A stretch of DNA of 39,969 nucleotides from Verrucomicrobiales bacterium (GTDB lineage: Bacteria; Verrucomicrobiota; Verrucomicrobiia; Verrucomicrobiales; DEV007): NCBI GenBank assembly GCA_029940475.1, contig JAPYUT010000014.1, forward strand, positions 1 to 39,969. The letters are read 5' to 3'. The position numbers and the translations under genes are program-made. Positions within the stretch are counted from its first letter, which is position 1, and every line of letters begins with the position of its first letter. The notes under the pieces were generated by a model. That model was not told where the DNA came from. It did no database searches and was given only the letters and a program-made list of their open reading frames with translations. Positions 32,905-39,910 of this stretch are shown piece after piece.

Positions 32905-33756
32905 TCACTTCCTGAGCCGCGGAAACGGGAATTTCCAGCCACCGTCACCTGCCACGCGGATATCACGCCCCTGGAAGCCAGCCCACGCACACATGGAAAA
33001 CAACAACGCAAATGCCAGCAGGCCAAGGACAGGTTCAATGTGCAGGCCACGCATGGCATTGGCCTGAAAATAGGTAAGCGGAGAAAACCTGGCCGCTGTC
33101 TCCAGTTGCACAATTGCCTTGGCCAGGTTGGTGATGATCTCTCCGGCCAAGACAACAAACCCGGTAGTCATCGCGGCAGTCACCCTGGAGGGCATCACCA
33201 TGCTCAAGGCCAGTGCCAAAGTCGTAAAAAATAAACTCACTGCCAGCACCGAGGTATAGGGGAGCAGGATCTGGCCGGGTGGAAAATCAAGGGACCCGGC
33301 ACGTAAAACCCCGCACCACAACCCGATCCACCCCAGGCCCACAATGCCAACCAGTGCGCAACCCAGCGCCACTAATCTTCCAAAGAAAAATGATGCCCGC
33401 CCTGCCGGGTGGGCAAGCAGGAAATCAAGGATGCCGCGCTCCTCATCAGATGCCAGCATTCCACTGCCGGCCACGGCACCAAAAATGCCCAGGATAATCG
33501 GCAGGAAAGCAAAATAACGCAAAGCTATGAACCCCTCGGGAGTAAAAATATCCTCAGCGTCCTCACCCCCGATAAAGCTTTTTACCAGCGGTTTAAGCCC
33601 CTCGATAACCGGCCGGAGTTGACGCTCATTCTCAGCGACAAGATCATAAAAAGGGGCAGTAATCAGCCCCAGCAACAACAGTGGAATGCCCCAGCCGAGA
33701 ACTGTCCAGCGTAGACGCCACGCTGAGAACCTGAAAATCGTCCAGAACGAAGCCAT
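32905..33756 (-). CDS. ABC-2 type transporter permease
   Basis: About 283 residues with six hydrophobic segments, including WGIPLLLLGLITAPFYDL, YFAFLPIILGIFGAVAGSGMLAS, RLVALGCALVGIVGLGWIGLW, VLAVSLFFTTLALALSMVM and LLAFALLFSMCAWAGF. The large loop after TM1 and the segment SDEERGILDFLLAHPAGRASFFFGR are typical of ABC-2 permeases of the NosY/Nat group. I chose ATG 33756; a GTG at 33762, directly after the ATPase stop, is the alternative. It pairs with the ATPase encoded just upstream to form an efflux or maturation exporter with unknown substrate. Confidence 0.87.
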   Translation of the reverse strand: MASFWTIFRFSAWRLRWTVLGWGIPLLLLGLITAPFYDLVAENERQLRPVIEGLKPLVKSFIGGEDAEDIFTPEGFIALRYFAFLPIILGIFGAVAGSGMLASDEERGILDFLLAHPAGRASFFFGRLVALGCALVGIVGLGWIGLWCGVLRAGSLDFPPGQILLPYTSVLAVSLFFTTLALALSMVMPSRVTAAMTTGFVVLAGEIITNLAKAIVQLETAARFSPLTYFQANAMRGLHIEPVLGLLAFALLFSMCAWAGFQGRDIRVAGDGGWKFPFPRLRK

Positions 33757-33762
33757 TACCAC

Positions 33763-34701
33763 TTAACGCTGTCCCGCCTTTCCCCGTTGCCTCTCATAAT
33801 GCGCATGAAATGCCTCCTCAAGGCCGCATCGCCGCGTCTCCAGATATTCTACCGGGTATTGCGCCAACAATTTCACCAGCGTGTCCATCGTGCCGTTGAC
33901 CGCCAGTTCCAGCACCCGCTCGCCATCTTCACAATTGATCAGCTCCACGCCGGGCAGGGCAGCAAACTGCGCCACGTCAATGTTGACCGGATGCGCAAGC
34001 ACCACCCGCACCTGAATCGTGCCCCGCGCCGACAACTCCGAGGTGGCAGCCACCTCGACAATCCTGCCGTTGCGGATAATCGCCACCCGCCCGGCGACGG
34101 ATTGCACCTCCGTGAGCACGTGTGAGGAGAAAAAAACCGTGGCCCCGCCATGCTGCGCCTCGCGCACCAAATCCATCACCGTCTGTTGAACCAGGGGATC
34201 AAGGCCGCTTGTGGGCTCATCAAGCAACAACAATTCCGGTTCATGCATGAAGGCAGCGACGATGCCAATCTTCTGCTTGTTGCCCTTGGAGAGATTCTTG
34301 ATCTTTGCCACCGGATTTAATTCCAGGCGCTCGGACAATTGATCTGCCCGCCGGCGGCAAGCTGAACCGCCTCCGCGAAGTTGCCGGAAAAACCCCAGTG
34401 CTGTATTGACCGTGATATTCTCGTCGAAGCGAAGTTCCCCCGGCAGGTATCCGCAACGCTCACGCACAGCAACCGGCTGCTGCTGCGGATTGCGTCCCAC
34501 TACCCGCAGTAATCCCGAGGATGGCCGGATTAAGTCCAGCATGCAGCGGATGGCTGTCGTTTTCCCGGCACCATTGGGACCAAGAAACCCGAAGATTTCC
34601 CCGCGCTGTACCTCAAAACCAATGCCGCGCAATGCCCGGAACCCACCATAGGATTTAGTGAGGTTCTCAACCCGGATGACCGCTTGGCAATCTTTACTCA
34701 T
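33763..34701 (-). CDS. ABC transporter ATP-binding protein
   Basis: 312 residues. Walker A is GPNGAGKT (41-48), the Q-loop region is shortened (GRNPQQQPVAVRERCGYLP), the ABC signature is LSKGNKQKIG (137-146), Walker B is LLLLDEPTSGLD (157-168) and the switch His lies in FFSSHVLTEV. The C-terminal 90 residues resemble the regulatory domain of ABC-2 exporters (LAHPVNIDVAQFAALPGVELI). Its start overlaps the stop of the riboflavin-kinase-like gene by 8 nt, and the permease follows with no gap, so the three are one operon. Confidence 0.92.
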   Translation of the reverse strand: MSKDCQAVIRVENLTKSYGGFRALRGIGFEVQRGEIFGFLGPNGAGKTTAIRCMLDLIRPSSGLLRVVGRNPQQQPVAVRERCGYLPGELRFDENITVNTALGFFRQLRGGGSACRRRADQLSERLELNPVAKIKNLSKGNKQKIGIVAAFMHEPELLLLDEPTSGLDPLVQQTVMDLVREAQHGGATVFFSSHVLTEVQSVAGRVAIIRNGRIVEVAATSELSARGTIQVRVVLAHPVNIDVAQFAALPGVELINCEDGERVLELAVNGTMDTLVKLLAQYPVEYLETRRCGLEEAFHAHYERQRGKAGQR

Positions 34702-35143
34702 CTTGAAATTTCATGCGCCCCGGGTCAACCCAGAAGCGCACCGGTAAACCCTCAGCGATATCATCAAGGCGCGGTGCCAGGATTTCAACAACATGCGGAT
34801 CCTGAAAATGCTCAGGCTTGGTTTCCGGGTGCGGCCAGTAAATATAAGCCTGCACCGGTTCCCCTTCAACGGCCGCAATCCTTATGTCAAAGAATGAAAA
34901 ATCCTCTGCGGGGCAACCCGGGTGCCACTTTACATCCCGGAATGTAGACAGGGCCTGCTGCGGGCGCGGCACAAGCGGTGCTACCGAAACATTAAGCGTA
35001 CCGTGGTAAAGGCCATCCAGGTCAAGGCCAAGCCGGGCAAATACCGGCAACTGAAGGGCAAGCGTGCCGGCGGGAAACCGGGGGTCGGCGGCGGCACCGG
35101 ATGCCACACCGTGACCACTAACCACAATGCCATTAATCCACAT
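34694..35143 (-). CDS. CTP-dependent riboflavin kinase-like (DUF120-type) protein
   Basis: 149 residues. Its motifs line up in order with archaeal riboflavin kinase (the MJ0056 family, as I remember it): GIVVSGHGVASG (5-16) for the Gly-rich loop, DGLYHGTLNVSV (43-54) for the YxGTLNL substrate segment, EDFSFFDIRIAAVEG for EDFxF, and VVEILAPRLDDIAEGLPVRFWV for the IEIIAP..LR...DGD end. In archaea the enzyme makes FMN with CTP. In a bacterium with an ordinary RibF this could be a paralogue with another ligand; activity is inference. It is first in an operon with an ABC-2 exporter, overlapping the ATPase gene by 8 nt. No signal peptide. Confidence 0.6.
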   Translation of the reverse strand: MWINGIVVSGHGVASGAAADPRFPAGTLALQLPVFARLGLDLDGLYHGTLNVSVAPLVPRPQQALSTFRDVKWHPGCPAEDFSFFDIRIAAVEGEPVQAYIYWPHPETKPEHFQDPHVVEILAPRLDDIAEGLPVRFWVDPGRMKFQDE

Positions 35144-35302
35144 GAAATCCCGAATATTGACTGCCCAACTCCTGCCGGGATATCTCTTTAGAGGGCAAGC
35201 ACTCAGAGGTCAACCTCATACCTTTCCAATCCCTGAAAACAGCGATATTACCCCGGGAAAAAATCCTGTTCTTTACCTTCATCCTGATCGATCATTTGCC
35301 CC

Positions 35303-35749
35303 ATGTCTGAACACCGGGCAACACTTACCTGGCAACGCAATGGCAGGGAATTCACCTACAAGGCTTTCCCGCGGGCGCATCAGTGGGACTTTGGCAACGG
35401 CCAGGTCATGGATGCCTCGGCAGCACCTGATTTCCTGGGCGACAGGGAATTAACCGATCCCGAGCAGGCCTATGTCGCCTCGCTTGCCAGTTGTCATGCA
35501 TTGACCTTCCTTGCAATCTGCTCCCTGCAGGGAATAACGGTCGAGAGCTACACCGACCAGGCTGTCGGCTTCCTTGAGAAGGCAGAAGACGGCAAACCGT
35601 GGCTGGCACGCGTGGAACTACGGCCGATAGTCACTTTCAGCAACGACACCATGGTCGATAACGACATGCTCAAGGATCTACATCACAAGGCACATCTTGA
35701 ATGCTTTCTTGCAAGGTCAGTTAAAACCAAAATTACAATCATTGATTGA
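35303..35749 (+). CDS. OsmC family peroxidase
   Basis: 148 residues of the OsmC/Ohr fold, which reduces organic hydroperoxides with a Cys pair in the cytoplasm. It starts MSEHRATLTWQRNGREFTYK. The first conserved Cys is Cys64 in YVASLASCHALTFL and the second Cys134 in HHKAHLECFLARSVKT; an extra Cys73 lies one helical turn set later. It is closer to the general OsmC-like (YhfA-type) branch than to Ohr. It is divergent from the riboflavin-kinase-like operon; the 159-nt gap has no clear regulator site. A candidate thiol/selenol redox protein gene follows 58 nt downstream. Confidence 0.9.
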   Translation: MSEHRATLTWQRNGREFTYKAFPRAHQWDFGNGQVMDASAAPDFLGDRELTDPEQAYVASLASCHALTFLAICSLQGITVESYTDQAVGFLEKAEDGKPWLARVELRPIVTFSNDTMVDNDMLKDLHHKAHLECFLARSVKTKITIID

Positions 35750-35807
35750 AATCCGGTAATCACACGGAGCGCAAAGGCTCGATACAGAAGCTGCCGGGAC
35801 ACAAAGA

Positions 35808-37118
35808 ATGAAATTGGGAACTATCGCGATATCTGCGCTGCTTTTTGTCACAGGTTTTATCCCTGCGCAGCAACCGGATAATCTCCCCGGGCACCAACAG
35901 GCAAATGCCATTGACGCCAAGGCCTTGAAGGAAGAAATTAAAGCCATGCGCGTGCAAGACGTGGCGTGGCGCAAGATCAACTGGAAAACCTGCCTGCTCG
36001 ATGGCATACGGGCCTCACGCAAGCAGAACAAGCCAATGATCCTGTGGATCTTCATCGACCTCCCAGTCGATGACAAGCGATGTTGAGTATTTGCCGGCGC
36101 CGCCCGTGAGGCGGTATTTTCCAGGCCCGAGGTCGTAGCCCGCATCAATAAGGATTTCATTCCCGTTGCGCTTAAGGCCGCCGCCGTCCAGAAACCTCCT
36201 GCGGGAAGCGAGGGGGAAATCTACCGCGAGCTTCTGCGGACCCAGCCTGCCCCGCAAGGCATCTGCACGATGAACTCTGCCGGCAAGGTCATTGCCTGGG
36301 TGCTGTCTTTTGATGACAATGAAAGCGTGCTTAAATTCCTGGCACATGCAAAGAAACGCTTTGCTGATAATCCCGGTTCCGGCTTGGCTGCAGAACGCTA
36401 CAGGCGATTCCCGAGCCTTAAACGTCCGGATTCCCCCGACAACGGGATAGTATTGCAAATTCCCAAGAAACACCGCCCCGGTGATCACTGCCCGGGTGAC
36501 CTGCGCATTTCGAGGGATTCACTCGCAGGAAAAATCGTTGGCCGAGCTTTCGGCAAGGACGGCCAGCCACTCTCGGAGATACGGAGCCAGGACAACTACG
36601 TCGAGGACATTATCGAGATTACAAGGAGCATGCAGGAACAGCTGCTCACAGCTTCGGGTAAGGCTATTGGTCGTTTCCTAATTCCGCAGGCACTGGCGCG
36701 GGAGTTCGTAGGCAACGCCTACCTTGGAATGCTCGACGTGAACCCGCTCGGCGGTGACCGGGTGCGGGCAGAGCTCCTCGAGGAATCCATCCAGCTCTGG
36801 GCACAAAAACATGATGACGGGCAATTGGTCATCTCGGGAAGCTCACGGGTAAGCTCCAAAAACCGGGAGGGGATAATCACCGATACCGGCCGTAAATGGA
36901 CTCATCTTGTCGATCTCAAATGGCACGGCTTCATCGACCTGGACACTAAAGGCATTCGGGAAATTATCCTCACGGCCCATGGCAAGGAAAAACTCAATTG
37001 GGGTGGCCCCGGCAGCCGGGTAAGCCCGGATGCGACGAGAAACCCGGTCGCACATCTCCCCTCCGGCCACTCCCTGGATATCTCAAGTGCAGTGCGCTAC
37101 GGAATCATCACCAAATGA
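35808..37118 (+). CDS. Candidate secreted thioredoxin-fold selenoprotein (in-frame TGA at 36084-36086 read as Sec93)
   Basis: One frame runs from ATG 35808 to TGA 37118 with a single internal TGA at codon 93. Read as Sec, the protein has 436 residues. It has a signal peptide (AISALLFVTGFIPAQ), then a thioredoxin fold: helix DGIRASRKQNK, strand PMILWIFID, active site DDKRC-U-VFA, helix GAAREAVFSRPEVVARIN, strand KDFIPVAL, a cis-Pro-like segment APQGICTMNSAGKV (about 148-161) and strand IAWVLSF. Half the fold is on each side of the TGA, and the region 36087-36269 is open and conserved in type, so a split into two genes makes no structural sense. Sec93 falls where the first Cys of CxxC sits in Thioredoxin_7-type domains; the second position is Ala. 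The C-terminal 250 residues are unrecognised. A SECIS-like hairpin follows the TGA. A nonsense mutation or sequencing error remains possible. Confidence 0.7.
36084..36115 (+). promoter_or_regulatory. Bacterial SECIS-like element after the in-frame UGA
   Basis: UGA at 36084-36086 is followed by GCCGCC (36099-36104) pairing with GGCGGU (36110-36115), 6 bp including one G-U, with apical loop CGUGA. The loop begins 19 nt after the UGA, and loop G and U are positions 20 and 21, the same register as in E. coli fdhF. This fits the known bacterial rules (short stem, small loop with G in its first two positions, 16-37 nt spacing). A bulged U as in E. coli is not seen. An alternative GCCGGC pairing upstream could compete. 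Confidence 0.6.
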
Positions 37119-37202
37119 ATCACTCGCCTGCCCCCGGCTCTGCCCGCTCTCAAGATTAGTTCTGCCTTTCACTTACCCCTCCTGAGCTTATCATCGCTGG
37201 TT

Positions 37203-37592
37203 ATGAAGCGAAAAATCAACATGCCCGATCTGCTTCTATACCTTGTATGCCTGTCTGCTTTTGGTTGTAACATGGGGCATCCGGTCAAGACAGATAAGAA
37301 GGTGTCGGAACCTGACTTGCTTGGATCGTGGACTTACCGAACAGAGATTAACATAACCTTAAATGAAAATAGGAATGGGACACAGTTATTTCAATCAAAG
37401 GTCTACCCCATAACATGGGAACTTACTGAAGATAATCACATCAAACTAAACTCCATACGTTATAAATTCGGACCTGAAGTTAAAATGGAAAACTTCCAAT
37501 TCATCATATCCGATGATTACAGAGATCACTTCTATATTTTTGGCGGACCTGTCGATTTCGACAATTATGAGATATGGGAAAAGCAATCATGA
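37203..37592 (+). CDS. Small lipoprotein of unknown function (129 aa)
   Basis: The N-terminus MKRKINMPDLLLYLVCLSAFGC is a lipoprotein signal with lipobox SAFGC (Cys22). The mature part resembles small lipocalin-like stress or inhibitor lipoproteins: LLGSWTYRTEINITLNENRNGTQLF, PITWELTEDNHIKLNS and IFGGPVDFDNYEIWEK, alternating beta strands that suggest a beta-barrel. I do not recognise a family. Base composition is clearly more AT-rich than the flanking genes and codon use is less biased, hinting at recent acquisition. It stands alone, about 84 nt after the selenoprotein candidate. Confidence 0.7.
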   Translation: MKRKINMPDLLLYLVCLSAFGCNMGHPVKTDKKVSEPDLLGSWTYRTEINITLNENRNGTQLFQSKVYPITWELTEDNHIKLNSIRYKFGPEVKMENFQFIISDDYRDHFYIFGGPVDFDNYEIWEKQS

Positions 37593-37793
37593 CCAGTCAG
37601 AGCACTCAATGTCGCTAGCGCGCCATCGAGTGTCTTCTACGTTATTCGCCGGAATCCCGCATTGCCCCAGCTGCGTGTAAAAACACCCGTACCGCGCTAC
37701 ATTTACAAAGCACTGCGCGAGGTCAACCACCCAAACCAATGGGATTTTAGATGCTTCCGCCACATTCCCGCAGTATAATTGGCATCCCGAAAA
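37593..37793 (+). other. Short gap with a protein-like open stretch
   Basis: The frame of the lipoprotein remains open for 56 codons after its TGA, up to TAA near 37763, and reads plausibly (FYVIRRNPALPQLRV, YKALREVNHPNQWDFR), but composition differs from the lipoprotein and no ATG or Shine-Dalgarno introduces it. It may be a gene remnant or chance. No SECIS-like hairpin follows the TGA here. Confidence 0.25.
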
Positions 37794-38864
37794 ATGTTCC
37801 GCGGCTTTCTCCTTACTTCCCTGGTTATCACCCTGGCATTACCGGTAAGTGCCACCATCAGGCCCGGCCTGAAACCCATTGACCCCGACAAGTTAAGCGA
37901 ATCCCAGCGCAAGCGGGCCTCGGAACTCTTTCAGCTACTTAAATCCCATCCGGACGATCACGTTAAGCGCACTGAGATTATCAGGAAAATCGCCGGCATT
38001 GGCCGTGCCAGCGCACAGAAAATGTTTGATATACTCGATCGTCAATTGAAACCGCTTTGGATAAATTACAGCACATCATTTGCCGCTGCCTCCAGGAAAG
38101 CAGCGGCGGCAAAATCCACCGGCTCTGCAAGGCAGGAAGTCTTGAAGCTTGAAAGGCAGGTTCGCGCACTGCGAACACTGGGAGACCGGCTCAGTAAAGA
38201 TAATATTCAGCAAACCGGTGACCCCGCGCTGAAACGGCTTGAGGAACTGAAATTCCTCACGACCGGGGAAATCTTCAGTACCGATCCCGGGTTGACGGAC
38301 AGGCGTACTGAAATTCTCGAGATTGGAAAACAGCGAACCCTGTGTATTGAGCAACTGCTGCTGCTTGAGTTTGAGGCTATGCCCTTTGGGATCGATAACA
38401 TCAGGGCCTTTGAAGAGAACACTTCCAGAAGTGCTCTTGGTCTCCCGGGAGAGCATCTCGCCATACTGCGCTATAACGTCAGGCTCAGGGCAATTATTCC
38501 GGTCGAGGAAGCCGAGGCAATCCGCGACATGAACCGCTACCGCATGCTGATCGGGCTGTCACCCTGCGGGATCGATCCCAAGCTCTGCAAAGCAGCGCGG
38601 GATCATTCAAAAGACATGGTGCAAAAGGATTTTTTCTCCCACACTTCGCCGGTACCGGGCAAGAAGAGCCCATGGATTCGCGCTAAACTGCAGGGCACCA
38701 CCGCGCATGCCGAGAATATCTACTCCGGAAACAAGAACGGCAAGGCCGCTAACAAGTCCTGGTGGTACAGCCCCGGTCATCACCGCAATATGCTAAATCC
38801 CGGAAGTCGCCGGGTCGGCATGGGTGTTCACGGTAAAAAATGGACCCAGATGTTCGGTAATTGA
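37794..38864 (+). CDS. Secreted CAP (SCP/PR-1) domain protein
   Basis: 356 residues with ATG 37794 and signal peptide MFRGFLLTSLVITLALPVSA; a TTG 15 nt earlier is less likely. The first 230 residues are helical and charged (SESQRKRASELFQLLKSH, AGIGRASAQKMFDILDRQL, RQEVLKLERQVRALRTLGDRL) and unrecognised. The C-terminal CAP domain covers about 238-356: EAEAIRDMNRYRMLIGLSPCGIDPKL, AARDHSKDMVQKDFFSHTSP, TAHAENIYSG and WWYSPGHHRNMLNPGSRRVGMG, retaining the cavity His and Glu residues of the family. Such bacterial CAP proteins are secreted and of mostly unknown role; in PVC genomes they often occur with this helical N-terminal part. Confidence 0.85.
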   Translation: MFRGFLLTSLVITLALPVSATIRPGLKPIDPDKLSESQRKRASELFQLLKSHPDDHVKRTEIIRKIAGIGRASAQKMFDILDRQLKPLWINYSTSFAAASRKAAAAKSTGSARQEVLKLERQVRALRTLGDRLSKDNIQQTGDPALKRLEELKFLTTGEIFSTDPGLTDRRTEILEIGKQRTLCIEQLLLLEFEAMPFGIDNIRAFEENTSRSALGLPGEHLAILRYNVRLRAIIPVEEAEAIRDMNRYRMLIGLSPCGIDPKLCKAARDHSKDMVQKDFFSHTSPVPGKKSPWIRAKLQGTTAHAENIYSGNKNGKAANKSWWYSPGHHRNMLNPGSRRVGMGVHGKKWTQMFGN

Positions 38865-38895
38865 CAAACGGCAGTTTGCTTTTTCAAAAAAAAAC

Positions 38896-38921
38896 TAGCC
38901 AGGACTCTACCTGACTGGCTA
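38896..38921 (-). terminator. Hairpin with T-run on the minus strand
   Basis: TAGCCAG (38896-38902) and CTGGCTA (38915-38921) form a 7-bp stem with a 12-nt loop. On the minus strand the stem is followed by nine T (plus-strand A-run 38886-38894), the form of an intrinsic terminator, but both flanking genes are on the plus strand. It could stop antisense transcription toward the CAP gene, or act on the plus strand as a 3' hairpin. Confidence 0.4.
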
Positions 38922-38931
38922 TCATTAACAT

Positions 38932-39864
38932 ATGAAATTGTGCAAATTCTTCTCCCTGACGATTCTTGGCTATGCATTGCACTTGGCAACAGCAAACGCC
39001 CAGTTCGATAACTTTGATGACGGCGACGACAACGGCTGGGCCCACCACGACCCGATAGGGTCAGTTGCCGGCTTTAACTGGGTGACATTCGACGCCTCTT
39101 CAAAGGCCTACAATATCAAAGCCGCCGGCCAGACTCTCAACCCCCAACTGGGACCATCACGCGGCGCAGGTTTCCGGCCAAATATCTACTCGGACTTCTG
39201 GGTCAGCGTAGATATAGTCAATTGGGATCCCTCGCAGCGTCAAGCTATCGGCGTCCTGGCAAGAATCCAGCCGAATCCCTCCCTCGGAAATGCACATGGC
39301 TACCTGCTGAGTTATCAGCCGCAGGAGAACGACATCCAGATTACCCGTATCGTCGGTGAACAGCCGGATGAGTCTATTGGTGAAGACCCGGTGCTTTCAT
39401 CACAGCCGCAACCCGGCGAAGGACTGCGCCTGGTTTTCACCGGTACCGGCAACACCCTGACCGGACGTGCCTACAGCATCTCAGATCCCGATGTTATTCT
39501 AGCGGAATCTTCAGGTACTGATAACTCCTTCACTGAAGGAATATCAGGAGTCCTGGTCTTTGACTTCAGCCAAGCCGGGACTTCACCAATCGACGCAACC
39601 TTTGACAACTACGCCGCGGCCAAGGAGGAACCATACAAATTCGGCATCATCGGTGCCCGCATCGATGAGGGGGACGACGACAAGCTGCTGATTGATTTCC
39701 TCAGCAAGCCGGGAAAGTTCTACGCCATTGAGCAGAGCAATGACCTCGAGACTTTTCTTGAAATTGATGACGGCATTGAAGGCGCAACCGGTAGTGATCG
39801 CACCACTATTGCGGTGCCCTTTGTTGCAGGCTCCAAGATGTTCTTCCGCTTAAGGGAGCTGTAA
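38932..39864 (+). CDS. Secreted beta-sandwich (LamG-like) protein with shared C-terminal module
   Basis: 310 residues, signal peptide MKLCKFFSLTILGYALHLATANAQ. The core is a jelly-roll-like domain (FDNFDDGDDNGWAHHDPIG, FWVSVDIVNW, AIGVLARIQPNPSLGNAHGYLLSY, LRLVFTGTGNTLTGRAYS, GISGVLVFDFSQ, ATFDNYAA), similar to domains that bind glycans in secreted Verrucomicrobia proteins. The last 75 residues (YKFGIIGARIDEGDDDKLLIDFLSKPG, FYAIEQSNDLETFLEIDDGI, KMFFRLREL) match in layout the C-terminus of the lectin protein at 14465-16570. Substrate unknown. Its stop overlaps a minus-strand terminator. Confidence 0.75.
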   Translation: MKLCKFFSLTILGYALHLATANAQFDNFDDGDDNGWAHHDPIGSVAGFNWVTFDASSKAYNIKAAGQTLNPQLGPSRGAGFRPNIYSDFWVSVDIVNWDPSQRQAIGVLARIQPNPSLGNAHGYLLSYQPQENDIQITRIVGEQPDESIGEDPVLSSQPQPGEGLRLVFTGTGNTLTGRAYSISDPDVILAESSGTDNSFTEGISGVLVFDFSQAGTSPIDATFDNYAAAKEEPYKFGIIGARIDEGDDDKLLIDFLSKPGKFYAIEQSNDLETFLEIDDGIEGATGSDRTTIAVPFVAGSKMFFRLREL

Positions 39865-39886
39865 AAACAGCTTCGTTGCGGAAGCT
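39863..39886 (-). terminator. Intrinsic terminator for a convergent minus-strand gene
   Basis: On the minus strand: AGCTTC, loop CGCAAC, GAAGCT, then GTTTTT. It lies 24 nt after the stop of the partial gene at the right edge and overlaps the stop codon of the plus-strand gene, a typical convergent arrangement. Confidence 0.65.
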
Positions 39887-39910
39887 TGAAAGTTCCCGGC
39901 AAGGCCGATC

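Noticed and set aside
32780-33067. Plus-strand frame with a hydrophobic start (MHYSWFIFFVISAW)
   Set aside because: Most of it is antisense to the ABC permease; downstream translation is Pro/Arg-rich without domain features.
35717-36488. Two minus-strand open frames (147 and 157 codons) covering the in-frame TGA of the thioredoxin gene
   Set aside because: They are antisense to a frame with clear thioredoxin features and a signal peptide; their translations show no domain and unusual composition. They do not explain the interruption.
36270-37118. Separate 282-residue gene starting at ATG 36270
   Set aside because: It would begin in the middle of the thioredoxin fold, just before the last strands, with no Shine-Dalgarno; the frame is open upstream to the TGA at 36084. 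Better read as one gene with a recoded UGA.
37590-37763. Second possible UGA read-through after the small lipoprotein
   Set aside because: No SECIS-like hairpin with the right spacing, no recognised domain spanning the TGA, and a change in composition at the TGA. A 56-codon open stretch can arise by chance.
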